A DNA stretch of 64,000 bases from positions 248,001 through 312,000 of the forward strand of contig VXBP01008597.1 in assembly GCA_013400115.1 (NCBI GenBank), given 5' to 3'. A program made the translations under genes and the position numbers. The stretch comes from Rhinopomastus cyanomelas. Taxonomy: Eukaryota; Chordata; Aves; Bucerotiformes; Rhinopomastidae. The notes under the pieces are model-generated. The model made no database searches and was not told where the DNA came from. It saw nothing but the letters and a program-made list of their open reading frames with translations. Shown piece by piece: positions 1 to 9,400 of the stretch (position 1 is its first letter; each line of letters opens with the position of its first letter).

Positions 1-229
1 GCCTTCCCATCCAAGTGTGAATATCTTGTTCTAACTAACCATAAGCTCACCTAAGCTTCCCCATTCTGCTTACAAGCTTGTAAGCCTGCATCCAACTCCT
101 TACAATACTTCAGATACACAACCCATTAATCACCACCCCCACGCTCGTCAGGTCTGTCAGAAGCTCACAACAGTACTGTATTCCAGATCCCTGGTTCCAG
201 AGATCAGAAGCTTAAAAATCAAACCCTAC

Positions 230-409
230 CTGAACAGTATGGACAAGATAGTATCGGAATAAACTGGTTTTCAACTTGTTCACAGTTGGGCGGTACACAT
301 CTTCTAAACGGCTGAAAAGGCGTCTGTCCAGATAACTCCAGTAATCCCGCAGAGCAGCCAGATCATAGCTCTGAACAAACTGCTGCAGCTGGTCCACTAT
401 CTTATCCAC
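230..409 (-). CDS. WDR91: WDR91 coding exon 2
   Basis: Encodes residues 42-101, from VDKIVDQLQQ to LVHTVQ. The acceptor is TTTAG at 414-410 and the donor is GTAGGG at 229-224. The exon is 60 whole codons. Confidence 0.95.
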
Positions 410-2293
410 CTAAAGAGGGCAAAACAGGGAAGACTCCAGTCACATGAGGGCTCTTCCAGCATAAAAGACGTTTTGTAACTTAATGCTGAGAACCTTTAAC
501 TGCACAAATACTACTACAATCCAACACTTACGGATTAGCTACTTTCCCAATCCTGAAAACACTCTGCAGCACCTTCAAAATACAAAAATAAAGGAACTTG
601 AAAAAACATAGACAAACAGAATTTGACTAAAAAAAAACCCCAACTGAAAAAGGTCACATTTTGTTAAACCCATTTGGTGAAGGTTTTTTTAAGTAAGCAA
701 AATTTTCCACTTCTTTCAAAAGAATCCTGTTCATAATGAAGAAACAGGAAGAGTGTGATAAAATTCTGGAAATTCAAGTGCAGCACAATGTAAATAGTTA
801 TCTTTAGTTGAAAAGGAAAAATACCTGTATTTAGGCAATAAAGAATATGCATTGTACTGCAATATTTGAACTGCCTTTATATTTTGTATCATCTACTAAC
901 AAGACAGAAAGTCATTTCTGTCACATGAATCACTCAGAATGGCGGTATGGGAATAGATCTTTGTTACTGGGTAATTTCCAATAGCCAAGACAAGCATCAG
1001 AAAAAAACAACCTGCATCCCATATCACATTCAAGTAACAAAATTGTTTCACATGTTGTTTGTTCTCCCCTCATCAGTTATTGTCTTCCAGCCTCTGTCTC
1101 TGTGGCTTCCCACAGGAAACTGAGGTATCTGACCCCAGCAGTCTTTTTTTGGCCAACATAATTCCAGTTAAATCAACTGTTTGCAGATCTCTAAGCATTA
1201 GCAAGGCATGCTATTTTAAAAATAAAAGCAGCAAGGTTTATGAATGATAAAGGTAGCAGCCATACTGCTGGTTAAAGAAAAATATGACTGTTCCAAATTC
1301 AGCACCCAGAACTGCTGTTACAGAAACAGAGCTCACACAAACAACTGAAAATGTATTTTTGAGTATGACAAATACTACGTCAACTTCCACACATCCAGTG
1401 TGAAGCCGTGAGTGCTGGAGACATCCTAACTAAAACACAGAGCTGTAAAGCCAATGGATGAAAAACTCATGGCTGTGAGAAGATTCAGGCACAGAGATGT
1501 CCCCGTCACTGCCCTCCTCTTGTTCTTCTGGTCACAAAGATGAGAGGAGCCTCTATTTAAACGTAAGGAACAACTTTTTCACAGCGAGGGTACAGGCTGC
1601 TGGAACAGGCTGCTCAGAGAATCTGCGTAGTCTCTTCCTCTGGCAACATTCAAAACCTGTCTGGAGATGTTGCTGTGTGATCTACTCTAGATGATCCTGC
1701 TCTGGCAGGGGGCTTTAACTAGATGATTCCCAGGTCCCTTCTGCCCCCCAACAAGCCTGCAATTCTACGAATCCCCCCAAATGGTTCATAAGTCGGGTCC
1801 CCAAAGGGCGGCTTTAGACGGGCCGGTGCGAAGAGACCGGATGGGAATTGCTGCCCCAGGCTGAAAAACTGGGTGAGGAGATGGAGCCCATCGACCCCCG
1901 CCGCTGCCCTGCGCCAAGGCCGCTCCGGAATCGCGCGGGAGGAGAAAGATCCTTTAGACGGCCGACCACTCCTCGCCAGGAGGCTGCGCCCACAACACAG
2001 GCTGCAAGGGCGGTGGGTGCGGGGGTCCCGCCTGCGGCCGCCGGCCAGCGCGTTGCCTTCGCCCAGCTACGGGGGCGCGGAAGGGGCCCGTGGCCCGTGC
2101 CCGAGACCGCGTCATGCCCAGGGGCACCGCGGTCGGCCCCGCTGTGACGGGGGATGCGGCCGCCGCTCACCCGGAATCCCTTCTCACGGTCCGCCTTGAT
2201 CTCTGCGTCCAGCTGCTTAAGGGCAGCGGTGAAGCCGCGGAAGAGCAGATACTCTCGCACCAGCTCGTCCGTCCGCTCTGTCGCCGCCGCCAT
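230..2293 (-). CDS. WDR91: WDR91 (WD repeat domain 91), N-terminal part (two coding exons)
   Basis: Partial gene reading leftward. Two coding exons are visible, 2171-2293 and 230-409, joined in phase 0 to give the first 101 residues. They match the strongly conserved WDR91 N-terminus: a LisH-type segment (about residues 5-35, containing TDELVREYLLFRGF) followed by DKIVDQLQQF and RDYWSYLDRRLFSRLEDVY. In mammals WDR91 is a Rab7 effector that lowers PI3P by restraining the Beclin1-VPS34 complex and so promotes early-to-late endosome conversion; its coiled coil and C-terminal WD40 propeller would lie left of position 230, outside the window. The start codon at 2291-2293 follows a GCC-rich leader and begins MAAATERTDE. 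No lesion is seen. Confidence 0.95.
410..2170 (-). other. WDR91: WDR91 intron 1
   Basis: AT-rich intron containing one old plus-oriented CR1 3' fragment (about 1540-1775). Its upstream end is part of the CpG-rich region. I see nothing else in it. Confidence 0.85.
1540..1775 (+). repeat. CR1 LINE 3' fragment (old, diverged)
   Basis: Shows typical CR1 3' landmarks in order: the 'aacaactttttcacag' stretch, 'ggaacaggctgctcag', 'gatcctgctctggcaggg', 'actagatgattcccaggtcc' and a degraded 'attctac' end. Inserted in WDR91 intron 1. Confidence 0.85.
2171..2293 (-). CDS. WDR91: WDR91 coding exon 1
   Basis: Encodes residues 1-41, ending EKGFR at a GTGAGC donor (2170-2165). It carries the LisH-like dimerisation segment and lies inside the CpG-rich promoter region. 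Confidence 0.95.
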
Positions 2294-2378
2294 CGAGGCG
2301 CCGCAGGCTGCGCCCGCCCGAGCGCTCGCAACCAGTAGCCCGAGACCGAACAGAATGGCCCGACCCAGCGCCACGGAG

Positions 2379-2397
2379 ACTACACCTCCCAGCGTGC
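2379..2397 (+). promoter_or_regulatory. ZNF143/THAP11-type motif, copy 1
   Basis: The sequence ACTACACCTCCCAGCGTGC matches the known consensus ACTACAnnTCCCAGnATGC at nearly every position; the main change is CGTGC for CATGC. Confidence 0.75.
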
Positions 2398-2419
2398 CCT
2401 GCCGCGCCCGCAGCGCGGA

Positions 2420-2438
2420 GCATGTTGGGGCTTGTAGT
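2420..2438 (-). promoter_or_regulatory. ZNF143/THAP11-type motif, copy 2, inverted
   Basis: On the minus strand it reads ACTACAAGCCCCAACATGC, again close to the consensus. It faces copy 1, with 22 bases between the two motifs. Confidence 0.75.
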
Positions 2439-2448
2439 CCCCACCGGC

Positions 2449-2456
2449 GCGCATGC
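2449..2456. promoter_or_regulatory. NRF1-like core
   Basis: GCGCATGC, the core of the NRF1 site, just beyond the second ZNF143-type motif. Confidence 0.5.
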
Positions 2457-2528
2457 CCCTGGCCCGCCCGCCTCTACTCGGTCCCTGTCCTCGCCGGCAC
2501 CTACAACCCGCGGTTTTTTAGTTTCCTT

Positions 2529-2640
2529 ATTGGTCGCCGCAGGGTGCCAGCTGCGTCCTGATTGGCCCTCCGCCACGTGCGGCACGAGTTGCTGCGTGCG
2601 AGTGGGCAGACACGGCCTCGGGAGGGGTGGGAGTGATTGG
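2529..2640 (-). promoter_or_regulatory. Three CCAAT boxes (NF-Y type) and a CACGTG E-box
   Basis: ATTGG (CCAAT on the minus strand) occurs at 2529-2533, 2561-2565 and 2636-2640, with CACGTG at 2574-2579. All three CCAAT boxes have the same orientation and lie upstream of WDR91, as expected for its promoter. Confidence 0.6.
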
Positions 2641-3234
2641 TCTTTTCCCAGAGGCGTCTGGCGCGGGTCGCCCTTTCCCCTTTCTATTCCCCTCACGGCT
2701 GCAGAAGGGACGGCGGGGCTGATGCCCTTCCCTCTCGGCCGTGCCTGCGGTCGGTAACGGGGCAGGGACATCGGTCTGGTTGCAGGGCAGGGCAGCCCCA
2801 GGCGGGCGCTGTGAGCTCTGCCTAGCCGGTGGGGTGGCTGCGACGGGCCCGCCGGCCCTGTAGTACATGGCCTATCCAAAGCCAGCCAGGGAAAAAGATT
2901 ATGGTGCTATGACGATGCCTGTGCTTTGATAACTTTGAGGTGTCTCAGCACTTTGAGAAATGGAACCCAGGCTGTTGCTCGAAAATGGAGTGTTAAATCG
3001 TGGCGGGGACGGGGGTGGGGGAGGGCTTATTTTGGCTGTGTTTCATACCACGGTGCAGTTCGCTGTGAGTGGTAGGTGAGGTTTTAGTCAGTGATGGCAT
3101 TGGCATCCCTCAGGTAGATAGATTTCAAACTCAGTGATTTCCTGTGGAAAAATGAGCTGGAGTGTTCATGTCTGTAGCCCTGAACTTCTTTTTTGTCTGT
3201 GCACTTTCTTCGCTTGTTTATTTATTCAGTATAA

Positions 3235-3450
3235 ATGAATGTTGCATTGCAGCTTTTGATGGATGCAGCTGGAGACTGCAGCAAGACTCATGCCAGAGTG
3301 AGACCCACTGCCCTGACATACCTGCAAGAAACAAAAGGCTGCGTGGCAAAACAGCACATTTCACAGTCACACCACCAGGATACACTGGCAAGACTCCTGA
3401 GAGGGTTGCAAGAAGCTGTTATATCCCCTTCAGTCAACTCAGTCTCAAAG
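3235..3450 (+). CDS. STRA8: STRA8 coding exon 1
   Basis: Residues 1-72, ending SVNSVSK at donor GTGTGG (3451). The acceptor is either 3228-3229 (CAG, leaving TATAA before the ATG) or 3251-3252 (TTGCAG), the latter giving a start at 3259. The match to other STRA8 proteins begins around ISQSHHQDTLARLL. The 5' boundary is uncertain, and an upstream 5'UTR exon is likely. Confidence 0.75.
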
Positions 3451-6400
3451 GTGTGGAGGAGCAGTGACTATTTCTCTGTTATAGAGGGGTATGTTTAAGC
3501 AGTTTTATTAGAATGACCACTTTATGGGTGCCACTGTGTGTAATTCCGGTATGTGTTACTTTCATGAATCTCTGACTTTAAAGATGCCAGCTCAGTGTAA
3601 ACTGAAATTGTTCACATTGTGCCCTCTGCGTCATGGGTTTATCATGTGCCTTATCTTCACTTTTCATACAGGGTTTTTTGCAGTTTCTTTTTAGCTTTAT
3701 ACTGTGGCTTCCCCATAGTGTTTTGAAATCACATGATAAAATTATCTTGCTTTCACAGCATTTTGCAGTGAAATCAGAATAGTGAGTTTAGGGACAGAAG
3801 TTACAGGGGACAGAGTAATTTGTTCAGCCTTACAAGATGCACTTTGTCTTGAAGACACTGATAAAACCAGTCAGGAAAACACTTGGTACCAGTGTATTCA
3901 TTAGTGTCTACTAAAGTAAGAATGTATTATTCACACCAAAATTGTTTATAAAGATGAAATTGTCCCAAAATGCTGCAGAACACATGGATATTAACATGTT
4001 AAAGGCAGAGGTATAAATTTTGGTGCTCCTTTTATCCTCAAGTCTGCCACAAATTCATTTAGTTACATCAGTTACCTTCAGTATTCCAGTTTGGAGAAGG
4101 TGAGGACTATTTAGTACAGGAATTGTCCTTGTAAAGGGCTTTGAGGCTCTGAATACTGATGCTTAGGCACGCTGAGCCCCTTACTTTTCATGCAGGTTGA
4201 GATGTTAATTCATTTTGCCATCTTCTGAACAAGATGCAAGTTAAGCTGACATCACCATGATATCAGACATCTAGACTAAACAGATCCTTGTTTTGTCTAA
4301 TCTAATTTCACATACCGATTCTTTGTTGTTTTTTCTTAGTGTCATGTGCCCCTTGCCTGACTTTTGTGGGGCAAGGAAGCTCAGTATCTTCAAAAGCCTA
4401 GATATAGGAGTTTACTTGTAATCACAGTGCTTAGTGTCTGGCTAAAATACTCAGAGTAAAAGCTCTACGAAGTAGACATTCTGTCTCAGGTAACTGAGGA
4501 TGGTCTCACAGTTGGTAGAGCATGAGACTCTGAATTTGTGGGGTCATGGGTTTGAGCCCCGTGTAGGACATCGTGAGACAGTACTGTAGGCTTGCCCGGC
4601 TCCAGCAGGAGGGGGTTGGACTTAGATGATCTTTCGAGGTGCCTTCCAACCTGTAACATTCTGTGATATTTTTGAGATGGGTCTTTAAATGCACTAGCCA
4701 TATGTTTCACTTGTGCTTGTAAGTGATGGAGAAGTGATGTGCAGCTCCGAAATTATTCCAGTTTACAAGAGTGTAGCTGAGAGCTGAACATGGCAAAGGC
4801 TTCTCTAGCAAAATTCTCATGGGAAATTATTAGAAAATTTTTATGCCTAAAGTTGGTAGACGTCCAACAAAACTTCACAGCATGATATTTCTGGACGTGC
4901 TCCAAGAAGAGAACAATCCAAACAAGACCATTGCAGGGGAAAGAAGATCAGAGTTCAGTAGTAACTGTCTGTGTGACTGGGTGTTAGGTGTATGTATTAC
5001 ATAATATATACAGAAATAATTATTTAGGTTTGCTCTGGTATTCTTTCCCCTTTTCATGTGGATGAGGGTAGCTGATGAAACAACACAGTTGTTTTCATGG
5101 AGACATCCAGATAACCTAAGGTTGAAATGAAGGAAAAGTGAAGAAAACAACCAAGGTATGTTGAAATGCAAATCTAGTCAGGGCAGAGAGCAATGGGTTC
5201 TGATTTCTTTATATGTTTAGTATCAGGTTTTGCGTAAGGCTAAGAAATCTATCCAGAAGCTGGAGAAAACCTTGGGCAATTTGCTGAAGATGAAAGGTAA
5301 CTGTATGCAAGTATTTGCCTTGGACAGAGTGCCTGAACTTGTGTTTTATTTATTTATTAAGCAGAGACAGATATTCATGTGGCTGAGTACATTAAAGCAT
5401 CACAGCCAACTGTGGCTTTAGTTGTAGAAGTAAGCAAGAGACAAGTGAAAAGTCAATCCACCCTCTAAGTGCTGCACTTCAGAAATCCCTCTCTGACACT
5501 CAGGTGATCCTACCTCCTCTCCAGCCTAGCTGAAGGAAGGAAAGAAGTTATTGCTGCTACCCCATGGCAGCAGGCAGTTCACATAGCAGGCGTGAGGCTG
5601 GCGTGGGTCCCCAGGCTGTGTGCCTGGGCTCACGCTGAGACCTGGGGCTCCTGACCACAGTGATATGGCACAGTGTGAGTCACAGCTATAACAAGTACCC
5701 AGAATTGTGAGCAAATGTCATAGGTTGAGTTTAAACTTCAGAACAGCAGGCTCTAGTCTGAAATCAAAAAGGAGGTCAGAGAAGCTATTGAGGATTTCCT
5801 AGTATAGGAAATGAAAGCCTTTAGTTAAGAATTTACTGTGATACCCAAGGGTAAAAAGAGATGGCTGTGTTGTTTTCTTTCAGCTTGGTGGGTCAGCCTC
5901 TGCTCGCCTGCGTTACTGCCTGTGACATCATGTGTCATGCTGGTCTAGCATGTGCTGTCACCAGTTGAGTCAGCTCCTGCTGCCTAACACCCTCCCCAAC
6001 ATGCTTTCTGTTTTATTGATGTTGGCCACTGCCTCCAGCGACTGCAAGGAGGACTGATGGGCTGATGTCCCTTCAAGTGTCCAAAATTACCGTTAGCTAG
6101 AAACAGACATTGCTGCTCATGCAGCTTGCACTGACAATAATATGCATCAAGTAAAAGCCCCTGTGCTTCAAATGAGTGATCTCAGAACCCACATCCATGG
6201 ATAAACTATATAAATTAGTCACAGGCAGAAGGAATAATTTGATAATAAAAAAATCCCGAAGGGATCAGTAGCAGTGAGACTGTTTGAAAACAATCTGAAG
6301 GTAAACTTCCTCTTGTATTTACTTACTTACAGGTAAAATCCATCCTTTTTATGAATCACAGGTTGGTTGTCAGGAGTTTTTACAGGCAATTTGCCCGTTA

Positions 6401-9400
6401 TCGCAGATTACTCTATGGAATAGTGCTTGTCTGGGCTTTGATTTGCCAGATGTTTTAACCATCAGTTCTGTCAGACCAACCTTTAAAAGATGGCACAGAT
6501 TCTAAGTTGCTCAATGTTCATAAAGTCCCAGTAGTGCATTGTAGGTGTGGTAGAAGTTTCTCCTTTAATATCATCTTTGCTTAATGGAAAGCTTTGGTCT
6601 GTGAAGAACCAGTTGTTGAGAGCATTCCATTTAATTTGAGCTGAGGGTCAGAGGGAAGCCAAAAGTGCTGCTGATGTGACAGTAACCTTTCTGCTGACAA
6701 CAGAGTCCTTCACTCTGGAGGATGGGAACCCGTCCAGCTTGGAGGAAGTAAGGGAGGAATATGTCGAGAGGCAGTTCAGTGATAACAGGTAAGGGCTTAT
6801 AACAGTGAAGGAAAGATTATAATAATATGCACTTCCAGCTTCTGTGAATGTCTTTGTCATTGTTTACTGAATTTCCAAGCAGAGGCCTTTCATCAGGAAG
6901 AGGTTTAAGAGATTTGACTGGACTCCTGCAGTCCCGAGCAGTGCACATACACTGACTTCCATTGGTGTTTATTTCCCTTCTTGTGTAGCTGATCTGCACC
7001 AAGGACTAACCATTCACCTGCAAAAGTAAAAAGAGGAGAAAGATAGCTTGGGAGGAATGGTCCTGGAGTCTGGAGTGACCATGTCAAGTGCCTTATTAAT
7101 CCAATTAAGAAGCCGTTCATGTGGCTTTTTTCCCTCTGTGTTCTTTCCAGCATTGCATCAGCCTCAGAAGCTGTGAGTGAGAGTGACTCTACATTTTGGT
7201 ATTTGATTCAAGAATGTGAAATACAAAGACTAGAAGAGGATGGGAAGCCAGAATTTATCCAGACTCCAGACACTTCATCCTCAGACCTGATGGAATTTGA
7301 ACGGTAGGTGCACCCCACGTTGCCTTCAATTTTTTAACTTGTTTGCATTAATGCCTTGCACCAAATCACTGCTGTTTGTGCAGCCTGGTGGAATCTGCAT
7401 CTGGCTTGCAGAAGCTTTGTGACAACAGCTTTGGCCCTGCTGCTGCGGAAGCTCAGCACCTCTCGAGTCCCTTGCTTGCAGTTTGCATTGCATCTGAATG
7501 ACCCTAACTCAGCTCCTCAGGCCTTGGAAAATCCCTGAACATTTTCCACCCGTCCTCAGAATAACAATTTCTTTTTCAAGTGTGCCATTCGCTGTGTGGC
7601 CATGCTTTAGGGCTGTCCCTGTGGCTTGCAGAGTAAGATGCAACATAGCTGCCAGCAGTAGTAGTTTAACGGCAAGCTCAGATGAAATAGGAAGTTGTTC
7701 TTCCGTAATGATTTATGCAGGTGCATGTCCCTGTGGGATAGAGAAGGTGTGAAAGATGTCAGAAAATACTCCTCAGAACGTTTGCACCATCACAAGGAGA
7801 TGGGAACCTAAACTCAGGGATATGCAAGAATTTAATCCCTTCAGGATCAGCTCCTAAGTGCCTGATGCAGGACTGAAAATTCAAAAACCACTGTTCTTGT
7901 GTTGGTGCTCCATGTATTTCAGTCTGGGGTGTAATGGTGGAGGTACTGGTGTTTCTTCAAAGGTACTGCTATTTTAAGCCTGAGTACATTCATCACATTC
8001 TTTCCCTTGCTGTCAGACAGCACGAGGAGGTACTTTGTGGTCATGGATGCTTTTCCAGAATGATAAATCGTACATCATTGTAAAGATTTGAGAAGTGGAT
8101 GAATGTCTCATATACCCTGTACCATCAAGCAGGGGCAGTTTCTCACTCACTTGTCTAGAGTTAAGAATCTGCAGTGCAGAGGAATCTGCAGGTGCAACTA
8201 GCATCCTCCTCCAACAACAGCATCACACCATAAACAAAAAACTCTACCGTTCCTTCTCTTTTGTTTTGAACTGGTTCTTATTTATAAAATTCCCTTGGAT
8301 TATTGACTTTTTCATCGAAATGAGCTTTCAGCTGTGCCAGCAGATGGCACCAGCCTCCTGCTACTTCCTCTGCTTTTACTCCTGTGAGAATCGGATATAG
8401 CACTAGTAAGGTACAGTTTACAAGACCTTGAAATGTGTGGACTCAGGATTTTCTGCTGGAAGTAAGCTCTGCTTCATTAAAGACAGCATGACAGCGCTGT
8501 AAACACTGACTTTCCTTTTCTTCACTGACCAGGGCCAGTACTGTGTGGACTCCAGCACTCATCTTAGTCTTCAGGCAGACTGCAGTTGGTTTATGGCTAA
8601 TCCTTCTCAAAAACTTCTTTTTTATAACAAGCATAAAACACTTCAGCAAAGACAATAATAGCCTTTTGTTACATTATTCGGGCAGCATCAGAAATGCTTT
8701 GAGCTTCAATGGACTGGGTTATTTTATCATGTCTAGCAGTAGCAGTTGTATTGGTAGGACTGCAGAGCATGAAGTCCAGTGCAAAATGTGGTTCTTTCCT
8801 TTCATCAAGGAATCCTTCCTTGATGTAGTAGTAGTCAAGTCATGGTTCAGGCTCAAGCAAAGCAGTTTAATGGTGATTCACATTCTTCTGTTTGAGAAAC
8901 TCTAGATCCTTTGTTTGCTACTGGACATCCAGAATCCTTAGTGAATTAAATCCCTGGTTTGCTGGAAAAAATACTCCTTTTAAAAAAAGAGGACAAGACT
9001 GAACTCTTTTGAGCTACTTTCTTATGCAACACTGTTCAGTTAATCGGGAAACGTGCTCATTTGGGACAACTTCCAAGGAACCATTTTGAGCCCAAACTTA
9101 GTAAGAATGACTGCTGTTTATAGAACTCTTGGTTTGTATTCCTTTGATCTCATTATTTTCATCTGAGAAGCTCTAAACAGTTAATTAATGTAAAATAACC
9201 ATAGTGCTGCTTTCCAAAGTAGACATTATTATCCCTGCTTCACTGTGCCACACAGTGCCAGCAGAAGCAGGCTTGTCCTGAGATTTAGCCAGCAGGCTGA
9301 AATTGCAACACTTATGTTTCATTACCAGTTTCACTACAGTCTGCATTAAAGTCAGTCCTAGGGATGTGTTTCCTCAGATGTAAAGTGGAGGAAATTGAGC

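Larger units (their letters stand above)
1800..2860. promoter_or_regulatory. CpG-rich divergent promoter region between WDR91 and STRA8
   Basis: Roughly 1 kb of very GC- and CpG-rich sequence covers WDR91 exon 1 and extends toward STRA8. It has several housekeeping-promoter motifs between 2379 and 2640 and no TATA box that I can see. By position it must serve WDR91 (leftward) and it may also drive STRA8 (rightward), whose presumed start codon is 941 bp from that of WDR91. Confidence 0.8.

Noticed and set aside
1814..2879. Several long overlapping frames on both strands
   Set aside because: They come from the stop-poor, GC-rich promoter region; only 2171-2293 on the minus strand (WDR91 exon 1) is real.
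2860..3234. A retinoic acid response element for STRA8
   Set aside because: I looked for paired AGGTCA/GGTTCA half-sites with DR1, DR2 or DR5 spacing and found no convincing pair; regulation may come from further away.
4496..4569. A functional tRNA-Lys gene
   Set aside because: The anticodon is changed, the acceptor stem does not pair, and a CR1 tail follows; it is the head of a SINE-like element.
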